Shown one piece after another: positions 9,626 through 18,642 of a stretch of 37,678 bases of DNA. Origin of the DNA: Tissierellia bacterium. GTDB taxonomy: Bacteria > Bacillota > Clostridia > Tissierellales > Tepidimicrobiaceae. A program made the position numbers and the translations under genes. A model generated the notes under the pieces. The model saw only the letters and a list, made by a program, of their open reading frames with translations, did no database searches and was not told the DNA's origin. Where the stretch lies: assembly GCA_012518955.1 (NCBI GenBank), contig JAAYRD010000001.1, positions 1-37,678 of the forward strand, given 5' to 3'. The stretch's first letter is position 1; every line of letters starts with the position of its first letter.

Positions 9626-11123
9626 CTATCTCACCCTTTCCAGTTATATATGTCATTATTTTCTCTTGAGTTGTATCCTTTGGATCCAGCTCTGCTACAA
9701 TTTGATTCCTATCTATTACCAATAATCTATCCGAAACGTTTAATATCTCGGGCAAATCAGAGGAGATCATTATGATACCTACACCCTTTTCAGCCAGTTG
9801 AATCATCAATTTGTATATTTCAAACTTAGCACCTACATCAATACCCCTAGTAGGTTCATCCAATATTAAAATTTCTGGTTCAATTTCAAACCATTTAGAA
9901 AGGACTATCTTTTGTTGATTCCCACCGCTTAATTTATTTACAATTTGATGTACGCTAGGCGTTTTTATTCTAAGATTGTCCACATGTTTTTCAGTAATCC
10001 TAGTTTCCTTCCTACTATCTATGAATCGAAATCTATTTAAAAGTTTCCCTATATTTGCCATCGTAATATTTTCTTGAACTGTTCCACTTAGAACAAGTCC
10101 TTCATTTTTTCTATCTTCCGTAACAAAAGCTATTCTATGCTCAATTGCATCTAAAGGGTTCTCAACTTTAACCTTTTTCCCATGGATATACATCTCTCCA
10201 CTATCTTTTTTTAGGATTCCAAATATACCCTGCCCTATTTCCGTCCTACCCGAACCCATCAATCCATAGAGTCCCAGTATTTCTCCTGGTCTTAGGTACA
10301 GATTTATATCATTATAAAAATTTTCCTTATTATAGTTTTCAATTACCAACAATCTTTCATCCTTAAGGTATTTAAAATCTTTATGAGGATAAAATTTATC
10401 CATTTCCCTTCCAACCATCATCTTAACCAGTTCATCAGAAGCTGTTTCCGATATCTTAACAGTCCCTATATATTTGCCATCTCTCAATACTGTTACATCA
10501 TCTGCAATTTCGTATAACTCTTCCATTCGATGAGATATATAAATAATCGATTTACCTTCAGATTTTAACTTTCTTATAATCTTAAATAAGATTTCCGTTT
10601 CCTTATTACTTAAAGCGGATGTAGGTTCATCCATAATGATTATCCTTGGATTTTTAGATAAGCCCTTAGCTATTTCAATCATCTGTTGATTGGATATAGA
10701 TAGGTCCTTGATTAAAACATCAGGGGTGATATCTATTCCCAATTCATTCAATAGCGTTTTGGTTCTTTTCTCCATTTCCCTATCATCTATAATCCCAAAA
10801 CGAGTGGGCTCATCTAAAGCAAATATATTGGCTGCTACCGATAGATTAGGGCAAAGGCTTAATTCTTGATATATTGTGCTAATACCAAAGCCATTGGCGT
10901 GATTTACATCCTTTATCTCAATTTCCTTATCATCCATGAATATTTGTCCACCATCGGGTTTATATAGACCTGATAATATCTTTATAAGAGTTGATTTACC
11001 AGCTCCATTTTCCCCTAATAATGCCAATACCTTTCCTTCTTCGATCTTTAGGTTAACTCCTTCAAGGGCAACAACCCCAGGAAATACCTTTTTTATATTT
11101 TTCATTTCTAAGATTGTTTTCAC
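9609..11123 (-). CDS. Sugar ABC transporter ATP-binding protein, two NBDs (RbsA family)
   Basis: A 504-aa fused double ATPase of the CUT2 sugar importers. First NBD: Walker A GENGAGKST near residue 37, signature-like LSISNQQMIEIAKGL, Walker B IIIMDEPTSAL. Second NBD: degenerate Walker A GLMGSGRTE as usual for RbsA/MglA, canonical LSGGNQQKIVLSKW, Walker B ILILDEPTRGID. The start is a GTG preceded by a modest GTGGGTG site. It follows the binding-protein gene by 86 nt, in which an 18-bp hairpin sits. Confidence 0.92.
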   Translation of the reverse strand: MKTILEMKNIKKVFPGVVALEGVNLKIEEGKVLALLGENGAGKSTLIKILSGLYKPDGGQIFMDDKEIEIKDVNHANGFGISTIYQELSLCPNLSVAANIFALDEPTRFGIIDDREMEKRTKTLLNELGIDITPDVLIKDLSISNQQMIEIAKGLSKNPRIIIMDEPTSALSNKETEILFKIIRKLKSEGKSIIYISHRMEELYEIADDVTVLRDGKYIGTVKISETASDELVKMMVGREMDKFYPHKDFKYLKDERLLVIENYNKENFYNDINLYLRPGEILGLYGLMGSGRTEIGQGIFGILKKDSGEMYIHGKKVKVENPLDAIEHRIAFVTEDRKNEGLVLSGTVQENITMANIGKLLNRFRFIDSRKETRITEKHVDNLRIKTPSVHQIVNKLSGGNQQKIVLSKWFEIEPEILILDEPTRGIDVGAKFEIYKLMIQLAEKGVGIIMISSDLPEILNVSDRLLVIDRNQIVAELDPKDTTQEKIMTYITGKGEIDGERY

Positions 11124-11160
11124 AATATAACACCCACTTGCTAAATATTATTTTATGCAA

Positions 11161-11200
11161 CTAAATCTAAAGAAATGCAGAAGCATTTCTTTAGATTTAG
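11161..11200 (-). repeat. Perfect 18-bp hairpin between binding-protein and ATPase genes
   Basis: CTAAATCTAAAGAAATGC, 4-nt loop AGAA, exact inverted copy. It starts 9 nt after the binding-protein stop codon. No T-run follows on the minus strand, so it is more likely a 3' stabiliser or partial attenuator that leaves the lipoprotein mRNA in excess than a full terminator. Confidence 0.7.
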
Positions 11201-11209
11201 AACAATAGT

Positions 11210-12172
11210 TTATTTTACATTTGTGTTGACCTTGTCACCTTCAACAGTTACATCAACAAATCCTTTGCCATTAATATATATGCCTGGAGTTATTGGAACC
11301 TCTTTTTCTACTGTTTCACCCTTCACCAATTTAACAGCGTTTTTAACTGCTTCAGCACCCATCTTGTCTGGATATTGGACAACAACTGCTAAAAATGCAT
11401 TATCCTCATCAACGGAATCCCTCGCTTCCTGAAGTCCGTCAAATCCAACAACGATGGTATCGGATTTTCTTTCAGCAATAGCTGTAGTTGCAGCGATGGC
11501 CATATCATCACCAAATCCAAATATTCCTTTTAGATCTGGTTTACTAGTTAACATATCTTCAGAAGCCTTTTTTGCTTCCTCTCTAGTACGACCTGGTAAT
11601 TCAATTACGATTTCCATATCTGGGTATTGCTCTGCTACCTTTTTAAATCCATCAATACGGTCCCTTACCGATTGTACCTCTGGGTAGGTGATTAATCCTA
11701 CTTCACCTTTTTCATCTAAATATTGAGCCATAGCTTCGGCTGCTATCATACCCCCAGAATAGTTATCAGTTGCAATATGTGAATCAACTTCCACATCGTT
11801 GGCTTTTACATCTATGGTGATAACCGGTATATCAGCTTCTTTAGCTTTCATTATTGCACCTTTAACTCCATCCGAATCAACTGGAGTTAGAATAATGACA
11901 TCCACCTCTTTATTGATGAAGTCTTCTATAGCCGATATCTGTCTATTTAAATCCTGATCTGCTATAGCAACATCAACTTTAGCACCTTGGTTTTCTGCTT
12001 CCTCCTCAATTGCCTCCTTTATGGCTACTTGGAATGGATGGGCCTGTGTTAAAAGAGATGCACCAATTGTTATTCCATCTTCCTTGTCAGGTACATCTGA
12101 TTTAGATGTACAACCAACTACAACAGTTAATAACATTACTGTTGCTAATACTAATGCTAATATTTTTTTCAT
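11210..12172 (-). CDS. Sugar ABC transporter substrate-binding lipoprotein (RbsB-like)
   Basis: Extracellular periplasmic-binding-protein type 1 (LacI-like fold) receptor for a sugar, 320 aa. Signal peptide MKKILALVLATVMLL with lipobox VVGC (Cys21). The mature part carries typical RbsB features: IGASLLTQAHPFQVAIKEAI, DFINKEVDVIILTPVDSDGV, VITIDV, IATDNYSGG and GFDGL. It is the first gene of the operon, 30 nt downstream of a good promoter-operator region. The ligand is inferred from the downstream genes to be a ketohexose, probably D-tagatose, because no isomerase or dehydrogenase is encoded. Confidence 0.92.
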   Translation of the reverse strand: MKKILALVLATVMLLTVVVGCTSKSDVPDKEDGITIGASLLTQAHPFQVAIKEAIEEEAENQGAKVDVAIADQDLNRQISAIEDFINKEVDVIILTPVDSDGVKGAIMKAKEADIPVITIDVKANDVEVDSHIATDNYSGGMIAAEAMAQYLDEKGEVGLITYPEVQSVRDRIDGFKKVAEQYPDMEIVIELPGRTREEAKKASEDMLTSKPDLKGIFGFGDDMAIAATTAIAERKSDTIVVGFDGLQEARDSVDEDNAFLAVVVQYPDKMGAEAVKNAVKLVKGETVEKEVPITPGIYINGKGFVDVTVEGDKVNTNVK

Positions 12173-12203
12173 TATAACTCCCCCCTATATTTAATCTATA
12201 TAC

Positions 12204-12232
12204 ATTATACATTTAACTGGTACGGTTGTCCA
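12204..12232 (-). promoter_or_regulatory. Promoter of the ketohexose operon
   Basis: Minus strand TGGACA (12227-12232), 17-nt spacer, TATAAT (12204-12209), about 30 nt upstream of the first start codon. Confidence 0.78.
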
Positions 12233-12235
12233 TAC
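12220..12235. promoter_or_regulatory. Candidate operator overlapping the -35 box
   Basis: Dyad GTACGG-TTGT-CCATAC, symmetric but for one position, exactly covering the -35 hexamer. The spacing and GTA...TAC edges fit a GntR-family site; the GntR gene at the end of the same operon is the obvious candidate. Not demonstrated. Confidence 0.5.
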
Positions 12236-12261
12236 ATTTGAAAAATAATTTTAAATGTAAT

Positions 12262-12311
12262 AAAAAAATTCTAAGCTATCTATAATTTATTTGAAATTAT
12301 AGATAGCTTAG
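12262..12311 (-). terminator. Terminator after livF
   Basis: Perfect 18-bp stem CTAAGCTATCTATAATTT with a 5-nt loop, followed on the minus strand by AATTTTTTTA. It lies 21 nt after the livF stop. Confidence 0.9.
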
Positions 12312-12332
12312 AGCCATGATATCAATATAAAA

Positions 12333-13043
12333 TTATTTTGCTTCTCCCAAATAAGCTTCCTGCACCTTGCTATCTTTTAATAAATCACTTCCTAGCCCTT
12401 CTAAAACCAATTCCCCTGTTTCTAATACATAAGCATAATCCGCTATTTCCAATGCCTTTTTTGCATTTTGTTCCACCAATAATATGGTATTTCCTTGACT
12501 ATGGAGCATGCTTATTATTTCAAATATATCCTTCACTAAAAGAGGTGCAAGCCCTAAGGAAGGTTCGTCCATCATCAATACCTTTGGTTGTATCATTAAA
12601 GCCCTTCCCACAGCTAGCATTTGTTGTTCTCCCCCTGATAGGGTTCCCGCTTTTTGCCAACTTCTTTCCTTTAATCTAGGGAACATCTCATAGACTCTTT
12701 TCATTTCACTTCTTATACCATTGGAATCCTTTCTAGTATAAGCTCCTAATATTAGGTTTTCTTCTACGGTTAAATCTGCAAATACCCTTCTTCCTTCTGG
12801 CACCATTACTATTCCTTTTTTAACAATATCTTTAGTGGGTAAATTGGTTAGATCTTCTCCATTATATTCTATCTTTCCCTGGGATTTCTCCACCAATCCC
12901 ATAATAGCTCTTAGGGTGGAAGATTTACCTGCTCCATTAGCCCCTATAAGAGTAACTATTTGATTCTCTTCTATGGTAATATCTATTCCCCTAAGGGCGT
13001 TGATACCTCCATAGTGCACGTGTAAATCGGATACCTTGAGCAT
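12333..13043 (-). CDS. livF: Branched-chain amino acid ABC transporter ATPase LivF
   Basis: Second ATPase of the hydrophobic amino-acid (HAAT) importer, 236 aa. Walker A GANGAGKSS, signature LSGGEQQMLAVGRAL, Walker B VLMMDEPSLGLAP, H-loop region LLVEQNAKKAL, and the LivF-type GIVMVPEGRRVFADLTVEENL. It begins one base after the livG stop and is last in the operon, followed by a strong terminator. Confidence 0.94.
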   Translation of the reverse strand: MLKVSDLHVHYGGINALRGIDITIEENQIVTLIGANGAGKSSTLRAIMGLVEKSQGKIEYNGEDLTNLPTKDIVKKGIVMVPEGRRVFADLTVEENLILGAYTRKDSNGIRSEMKRVYEMFPRLKERSWQKAGTLSGGEQQMLAVGRALMIQPKVLMMDEPSLGLAPLLVKDIFEIISMLHSQGNTILLVEQNAKKALEIADYAYVLETGELVLEGLGSDLLKDSKVQEAYLGEAK

Positions 13044-13811
13044 CTATTCCACCCCCAAATAAGCTTCTATAACATTGGAATCCGTTTGTATCGACTCTGG
13101 ATCACCCTGAGCAATTAAACTACCATGATCCAATACCAATATCTCTTCACATATTCCCATTACCACTTCCATATGATGTTCTATTAAAAATATGGTTAAT
13201 TCAAATTCATCCTTTATATCCTTTATAAATTCCATTAGTTCCCTGGTCTCCTGAGGGTTCATCCCTGCTGCCGGTTCATCTAGTAATAATAATTTTGGCT
13301 CCGTTGCCAAAGCTCTAGCAATTTCTAGCCTTCTTTGTTTACCATAGGGAAGGGAATGAGCCTTCCCATCTTTCTCATCCTCCAAACCTACTTTTTCTAA
13401 CAAATAAAGAGATTTTTCCAGCATCATCTTTTCTTCCTTCCTATAATTAGGAAATTTCAATATAGATGAGAATACATTGGATTCAATTCTTAGATGGTTT
13501 CCAATAAATACATTATCCAGAACGGATAATTCCTTAAACAATCTAATATTTTGAAAGGTTCTACATATCCCAAGCTTAGCTATTTCATCTGGTCTTAATC
13601 CCGTTATATCCTGCTCTTCCTCCCCTGGGTTAAATATTATCTTGCCCTCTGTAGGTCTATATACTCCTGTAATTACATTAAAAATAGTAGTTTTGCCTGC
13701 TCCATTAGGTCCAATTAGGCCAACAATTTGCCCTTTTTCAATATCTGCATTAAATTTATTGGCAGCTACAACCCCACCAAATCTCATGGTCATATTTTCT
13801 ATTTTCAGCAT
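13044..13811 (-). CDS. livG: Branched-chain amino acid ABC transporter ATPase LivG
   Basis: First ATPase of the HAAT importer, 255 aa. Opening MTMRFGGVVAANKFN, Walker A GPNGAGKTT, LivG-specific GICRTFQNIRLFKELSVLDNV, signature region LPYGKQRRLEIARAL (the usual LSYGQQR variant), Walker B LLLLDEPAAGMNPQET, then IEHHMEVVMGIC. Closely spaced with livM (20 nt) and livF. Confidence 0.94.
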   Translation of the reverse strand: MLKIENMTMRFGGVVAANKFNADIEKGQIVGLIGPNGAGKTTIFNVITGVYRPTEGKIIFNPGEEEQDITGLRPDEIAKLGICRTFQNIRLFKELSVLDNVFIGNHLRIESNVFSSILKFPNYRKEEKMMLEKSLYLLEKVGLEDEKDGKAHSLPYGKQRRLEIARALATEPKLLLLDEPAAGMNPQETRELMEFIKDIKDEFELTIFLIEHHMEVVMGICEEILVLDHGSLIAQGDPESIQTDSNVIEAYLGVE

Positions 13812-13831
13812 ATCTGAAGTTCACATCCTTT

Positions 13832-14821
13832 TTAGTTTTCTTTTAATAACCCTTCCTTCCTAAATATGACTACTGCCATAAGGATTATCGAAAAGATAAC
13901 CATCCTCATTCCTGCCACTCCCTCTAATTTCACAAAACCTAAATTAATGGATTCGTCTAAGAACCTTAAAGCTTCCATGGCTATGGTGACTATTATAGCT
14001 GAAACTACTGAACCTTTTATACTCCCCAATCCACCTAGAACCACGATCAACAATATATTAAATGTAAGTACTATTCTAAACATATTTGGGTCTATTGTTC
14101 CCAATAAAGCGGCTAAAAGTCCTCCACCAACTCCTGCTAAAAATGATCCAAAGGTAAAGCTCATCACTTTGTGAGTAAATAGATTGATCCCCATGGATCT
14201 AGCTGCTATCTCATCTTCTCTAATAGCATTGAAGGCTTTTCCATAGCTTCCTTCCATTAAAAAGGTCATAAATAAAATGGTAACAAGAGCTAATCCCCAA
14301 CTCCACCATACATTAGTAGATGCAGGTATTCCCTTCAAGCCTAATGCTCCATTGGTTATAGATTGGGTATTGGTAAATACTACCCGTATTATTTCAGCAA
14401 AACCTAAAGTAGCTATGGCTAGATAGTCATCTGTAAGCCTAAGAACAGGGGCCCCTATTAAAAATCCGAATAGTCCGGCCATTACCCCTCCCATCATAAG
14501 GGCAGGAAAAAAGCTCCATTCTATATTAGCTAAAAAAGGCACTATAGGTTTCATGAAAAAATTCATCTCTTTCATAGGGGCAGGCATGGTAAGGATTGCC
14601 ACCGTATAGGCCCCTATAGCCATAAATCCAGCATGACCTAACGAAAACAGTCCGGTAAATCCATTTATCAGATTCATGCTAAGGCCTAAAATTATATAAA
14701 TTCCACAAAGGTTTAATACCCTTAATTTATAATCATCTAAGACTTTATTCAATATGAACAATACCACTATTGTAATTATAAGCATACTCAATGATTTTTT
14801 AAATCTATTATTTATTTTCAT
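13832..14821 (-). CDS. livM: Branched-chain amino acid ABC transporter permease LivM
   Basis: Integral membrane subunit, 329 aa, about 8-10 helices, pairing with LivH. Typical family stretches: YIILGLSMNLINGFTGLFSLGHAGFMAIGAY, LRLTDDYLAIATLGFAEIIRV, GSYGKAFNAIREDEIAARSMGIN (the EAA-like cytoplasmic loop) and VLGGLGSIKGSV, each shown here only in part as recognised. Three nucleotides separate it from the livH stop. Confidence 0.93.
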   Translation of the reverse strand: MKINNRFKKSLSMLIITIVVLFILNKVLDDYKLRVLNLCGIYIILGLSMNLINGFTGLFSLGHAGFMAIGAYTVAILTMPAPMKEMNFFMKPIVPFLANIEWSFFPALMMGGVMAGLFGFLIGAPVLRLTDDYLAIATLGFAEIIRVVFTNTQSITNGALGLKGIPASTNVWWSWGLALVTILFMTFLMEGSYGKAFNAIREDEIAARSMGINLFTHKVMSFTFGSFLAGVGGGLLAALLGTIDPNMFRIVLTFNILLIVVLGGLGSIKGSVVSAIIVTIAMEALRFLDESINLGFVKLEGVAGMRMVIFSIILMAVVIFRKEGLLKEN

Positions 14822-14824
14822 AAG

Positions 14825-15718
14825 CTACACCTTCTCTGTAATTTTTTCTCCCATTAAACCTGTAGGTTTAATTAGAAGTATTACAATCAAAAGGATGAAT
14901 GCAAATGCATCCCTATACCCAGTAAGCTTCGGTAACAGAGCTATAAGCATTATTTCCCCTAGTCCTAATATAAATCCACCTAATACAGCCCCAGTTATAT
15001 TGCCTATTCCTCCTATAACTGCCGCTATAAAACATTTCAAACCTGGCATTACTCCCATTAAAGGCATCAATTGAGGATATCTAATCCCCCACATAATTCC
15101 TCCAACGGCAGCTAAAAAGGAACCTATAAAAAATGTAATAGAGATAATTCTATTTATATCTATCCCCATCAAACTGGCTGTTTCATAATCCTTTGACAAA
15201 GCCCTCATAGCCATTCCTGTTTTAGTTTTGGTAATGAAGTAGGTAAGACCTAATAACAATAATAAGGTAACCAGTGGAATGATGAAGGTTATTAAACTTA
15301 TGGATACCCCTCCCAATTTTATTACCTTATTAAATACATTAGGAATAGGGAAGGCTTTGGGCCTTCCCCCAAATACTACTATTCCAAAATTTTGTAAAAA
15401 GAAGGAAGCTCCTATAGCAGATATCAATATAGTAATTCTAGGCGACTCCCTCAATGGTCTATAGGCTACTTTCTCAAGGAGGAGACCAATCAATCCGGTC
15501 AGTACTGAAGCAAGTATAAATACAATCCACCAAGGTATGGATGTGAACAATATCCCATAATAGGTGATATAGATTCCCAACATAAATATATCACCATGGG
15601 CAAAGTTTATCAGTCTAAGGATTCCATATACCATGGTATATCCTATGGCTATTAAAGCATATAAACTACCTAGTGAAATGCCATTAGCCAGATGTTGCAA
15701 TAGTCCCTGATTACCCAT
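14825..15718 (-). CDS. livH: Branched-chain amino acid ABC transporter permease LivH
   Basis: Integral membrane subunit, 297 aa. Family N-terminus GISLGSLYALIAIGYTMVYG then LRLINFAHGDIFMLG, EAA-like loop MRALSKDYETASLMGIDI, and AAVIGGIGNITGAVLGG. It follows the livJ stop by 27 nt, with a GGGGG-containing ribosome site before the ATG. Confidence 0.94.
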   Translation of the reverse strand: MGNQGLLQHLANGISLGSLYALIAIGYTMVYGILRLINFAHGDIFMLGIYITYYGILFTSIPWWIVFILASVLTGLIGLLLEKVAYRPLRESPRITILISAIGASFFLQNFGIVVFGGRPKAFPIPNVFNKVIKLGGVSISLITFIIPLVTLLLLLGLTYFITKTKTGMAMRALSKDYETASLMGIDINRIISITFFIGSFLAAVGGIMWGIRYPQLMPLMGVMPGLKCFIAAVIGGIGNITGAVLGGFILGLGEIMLIALLPKLTGYRDAFAFILLIVILLIKPTGLMGEKITEKV

Positions 15719-15745
15719 ATTAAATCCCCCTTCTAGCCTAATCTT

Positions 15746-16909
15746 TTAGTTAGGTTCAACAGTAGTCAAGTATTCAAATTCTCCATCTACTACTTTTTTA
15801 ATTACAGCACTCTTCACTGCATCCCCATTTTCATCCAAGGTAATAATTCCCGTAGCTCCCATAAATTCAGTGGTTTCAGCAATCTTATCCCTTATAACCT
15901 TTGGATCCGTAGAGTCTGCTTTTTCTATGGCATCCAATATAACCATGTATGCGTCATAGCCTAGTGCTGCAAAAGCATTGGCTTCTTTATTATATTTTTC
16001 TTTATATTCTTCTAAAAACACTCCCGAAACATCTGTCACCGGTGCCTCTGCTGTAAAGTGAGTACTAAATACCGTACCCTCTACTGAATCCCCACCAATT
16101 TCCACCAGTTCTGGCGCTTCCCAGGTGTCCCCACCTAGAATCGGTGTATCCATGCCCAGATCCCTTGCTTGCTTAATAAGTAATGCAGATTCACCATAAT
16201 TTCCAGGTGCAAATATTACATCCGGGTTCTTTCCTTTTACATTTGTAAGTTGGGCGGTAAAGTCTTGATCCCCTGTATTATAAGAAGAAATTTCTACTAT
16301 ACTATCTTCATCACCTGTCAACTCTTTGAAGGCATCCACAAAATACTTGCTAAGCCCTACAGAATAATCCTGGGTAACATCTTGGATAATAGCTGCCTTT
16401 TTTGCACCTAATTCATTAAATGCATAGTTAGCCATTACCGTCCCCTGGAATGGGTCTATAAAGCAAACCCTAAAGTAATAGTCATTATTTAATGTAACCA
16501 AAGGATTAGTTGGAGAACATCCTACCGCTGGCACTTGTCCTTTATTAACTATATCTCCCGCTGCCATAGATAGAGAACTACCGTAGCTACCTATAATTGC
16601 AACTACCTCATCCTTTTCTATAAGTCTTGAAGCTGCATTAGCCGCCTCCACCTTATCGGATTTGTTATCTACTATAACCAGTTCAACCTTTTTGCCAAGT
16701 ATTTCTCCTTTGATTTCATTGGCCAATTCAATACCCTCTACCGTCATCTCTCCTCCAGCTGCATTGGCCCCAGTCATAGGTTCAAATACCCCTATTTTAA
16801 TTACATCAGCGTCAGAAGAACCTCCCGTCTCTTCTGATTGACTACACCCTGCTAAGGTTGATACAGCTAATGCCAATACCAATAGTAGTAGCCATAGCTT
16901 TCTTTTCAT
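15746..16909 (-). CDS. livJ: Branched-chain amino acid ABC transporter binding lipoprotein (LivJ/LivK-like)
   Basis: Extracellular receptor of the HAAT importer, 387 aa. Signal peptide MKRKLWLLLLVLALAVS and lipobox LAGC (Cys22). Mature protein starts the Leu/Ile/Val fold with IKIGVFEPMTGANAAGGEM and has VVDNKSDKVEAANAASRLI, AIIGSYGSSLSMA and ALGYDAYMVILDAI. The opening position in an operon with livHMGF makes branched-chain or another neutral amino acid the likely ligand; some such receptors take other ligands (amides, urea). A long leader with an imperfect dyad precedes it. Confidence 0.92.
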   Translation of the reverse strand: MKRKLWLLLLVLALAVSTLAGCSQSEETGGSSDADVIKIGVFEPMTGANAAGGEMTVEGIELANEIKGEILGKKVELVIVDNKSDKVEAANAASRLIEKDEVVAIIGSYGSSLSMAAGDIVNKGQVPAVGCSPTNPLVTLNNDYYFRVCFIDPFQGTVMANYAFNELGAKKAAIIQDVTQDYSVGLSKYFVDAFKELTGDEDSIVEISSYNTGDQDFTAQLTNVKGKNPDVIFAPGNYGESALLIKQARDLGMDTPILGGDTWEAPELVEIGGDSVEGTVFSTHFTAEAPVTDVSGVFLEEYKEKYNKEANAFAALGYDAYMVILDAIEKADSTDPKVIRDKIAETTEFMGATGIITLDENGDAVKSAVIKKVVDGEFEYLTTVEPN

Positions 16910-16936
16910 TTTAAAACCCCCTTATAATAATATTTA

Positions 16937-16959
16937 AGACACGTCCTAATGACATGTCT
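16937..16959. repeat. Imperfect dyad in the livJ leader
   Basis: AGACACGTC-CTAAT-GACATGTCT, nine-base arms with one mismatch (G-T in RNA). It lies 28 nt before livJ inside the transcribed leader; either an operator or an mRNA hairpin near the ribosome site. Confidence 0.45.
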
Positions 16960-17039
16960 GTTTGAGTGACAAGTATTGCTTATTCTGATGCAATAGTTGG
17001 TATAATATTTAGACTATTTTAAATATTCAATTTAGTTAA

Positions 17040-17068
17040 ATTATACTAGCTTGCCCTGGAATTGTCAA
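17040..17068 (-). promoter_or_regulatory. Promoter of the liv operon
   Basis: Minus strand consensus TTGACA (17063-17068), 17-nt spacer, consensus TATAAT (17040-17045). The leader to livJ would be about 125 nt. Confidence 0.85.
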
Positions 17069-17254
17069 TATATCTCCCTATTCTAGAGTATGCACTTCCA
17101 CGTCTTTTATAACCTTTCTGCAATATATAAAAGTATAAAAATAAATATAAAAGGAACAATACACCATATGTAGATTTATACATAATATTGCAATAATTTT
17201 AGCGTTTTTGTTAATCATCTTAAATCTAAGTTGTTTTTTAACATATTTACAAGT

Positions 17255-17266
17255 GCAAACGTTTGC
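17255..17266. promoter_or_regulatory. LacI/CcpA-type palindrome upstream of the M20 peptidase
   Basis: Perfect 12-bp palindrome GCAAACGTTTGC, the core preferred by LacI/GalR-family proteins (cre and PurR-like sites). It lies just upstream of GATAAT (17275-17280) and beside TTTACA (17246-17251), so it would act on the plus-strand promoter. As a cre site it deviates at a few positions. Confidence 0.5.
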
Positions 17267-17394
17267 TTATATGGGATAATATAAGTAAAATAGTAAAGGT
17301 TGTTCTAGTTTGGACAGTTATACCAATTTGTGTATTTCTGCTATTGGATTTTCAATACATTCATATCATAAAATAAAGCTTGAGGAGTGATACT

Positions 17395-18567
17395 ATGAAG
17401 TTTAATGAAGTTGTAAATCTTATCACAAAAGATGAAGTTGTTGAATTAGCTCAAAAGATGGTCCAATTTAATACGGTTAACCCTCCAGGAAATGAAAAAA
17501 TACTAGCAGATTTTCTAGGTGAAAAATTCAAATCCTATGATATTGATTCAGAAATAATTGATTTAGGGGATAATAGGGCCAATGTTATTGGAAGAATTAA
17601 AGGAAGCGGCGAAAGAAAAGCTTTATTGTTAAATGGTCATTTAGACGTTGTGCCTCCAGGAGATGTAGAATGGGAACATGGTCCATTTTCAGGCGCTGTA
17701 GTAGACGGCAAATTATATGGTAGAGGTTCAGCAGATATGAAGGGTGGCTTGGCTGGAATGATCATGGCTGCTAAAGCTGTTAAAGCTGCTGGAATCCCAC
17801 TTAAAGGCGACCTTATCGTTGCTGGAACTGCAGGTGAAGAAGATGATAGTATTGGAGCTTTCCACTTTCTAGAAAACGATGGCCTAAAGGATGTTGGTGG
17901 AATATTAATAGGAGAACCAACTTCATGTGAAATCAATATTGCCGAAAAAGGTGCATTCTGGGTAGAAATAACTGCTTACGGAAAAACTGCTCATGGAGCA
18001 TTCCCACAAGAAGGTGTAAACGCTATCCTCCATGCAAACCTAATATTAAACGAGATACAAAAATATGAATATAAATACACCCAGAACGATTTTTTAGGGG
18101 ATCCAACCCTGAATATATCTACAATTTCAGGAGGAGTTAAGACAAATGTAGTTCCAGATAAATGTTCATTCACAATAGATATGAGAACAGTTCCATCTAT
18201 TGATCATGATGATATAATTAAGGACTTTGAAGCAATTATCAGCAGATTAAAAGAAGATCATCCTGACCTAAATGCAACGGTCAAAGTTATCAACAATAGA
18301 CCAGCAGTAGAAACCAATCCAGATCATGAGTTCATAAAATCAGCACAAAAAGTAGCTAAGGACATATTCAATAAAGACTTGGAACCAAAGGGAGTAAGCT
18401 TCTATACAGATGCGGCAGTATTCCTACCAACCACCAATTTACCAGCTATTATCTATGGACCAGGCGCTTCAGATATGGCCCATCAACCAAATGAACATAT
18501 TACAATAGATAATTTATGGGAAGCTACTCAATTCTATATAGGTATGATACTAGAATACTTAGCTTAG
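17395..18567 (+). CDS. M20-family metallopeptidase/deacylase (ArgE/DapE type)
   Basis: Di-zinc hydrolase of N-acyl amino acids, small peptides or carbamoyl compounds, 390 aa. Metal and catalytic motifs in order: GHLDVVPPG (H82, D84), GRGSADMKGG (D114), AGEEDD (general base E148), GEPTS, dimerisation domain with GKTAHGAFPQEGVNA, and a C-terminal metal His in AHQPNEHI. The track starts at a TTG that is part of the ribosome site; ATG at 17395 has GAGGAG 7 nt upstream. It is the only long plus-strand gene, convergent with pucR. True substrate unknown: acetylornithine deacetylase, desuccinylase or a dipeptidase are all possible, and neighbouring genes do not point to lysine or arginine synthesis. 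Confidence 0.87.
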   Translation: MKFNEVVNLITKDEVVELAQKMVQFNTVNPPGNEKILADFLGEKFKSYDIDSEIIDLGDNRANVIGRIKGSGERKALLLNGHLDVVPPGDVEWEHGPFSGAVVDGKLYGRGSADMKGGLAGMIMAAKAVKAAGIPLKGDLIVAGTAGEEDDSIGAFHFLENDGLKDVGGILIGEPTSCEINIAEKGAFWVEITAYGKTAHGAFPQEGVNAILHANLILNEIQKYEYKYTQNDFLGDPTLNISTISGGVKTNVVPDKCSFTIDMRTVPSIDHDDIIKDFEAIISRLKEDHPDLNATVKVINNRPAVETNPDHEFIKSAQKVAKDIFNKDLEPKGVSFYTDAAVFLPTTNLPAIIYGPGASDMAHQPNEHITIDNLWEATQFYIGMILEYLA

Positions 18568-18603
18568 ATATCTACTATATTAAAACCTATAATATGTATT
18601 ATA

Positions 18604-18638
18604 AAAGTCCTCAGGGCTGTAATCCTGGGGACTTTTTA
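18604..18638. terminator. Bidirectional terminator between M20 peptidase and pucR
   Basis: AAAGTCCTCAGG / CCTGGGGACTTT, 12 pairs with one G-T, followed by TTTTTATA on the plus strand and by TTTTAT on the minus strand. It separates two convergent genes. Confidence 0.85.
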
Positions 18639-18642
18639 TACT

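Larger units (their letters stand above)
16910..17394. other. Divergent intergenic region between livJ and the M20 peptidase
   Basis: 485 bp holding the liv promoter (17040-17068), a 23-nt imperfect dyad in the liv leader (16937-16959), the palindrome at 17255-17266 and a GATAAT -10 candidate at 17275-17280 for the peptidase gene. The middle part, 17070-17240, is AT-rich with no supported gene. Confidence 0.6.

Noticed and set aside
16910-17394. Possible T-box or other riboswitch in the liv leader
   Set aside because: No T-box sequence (such as the conserved TGGNACC region) or known aptamer core was found; only a short dyad is present.
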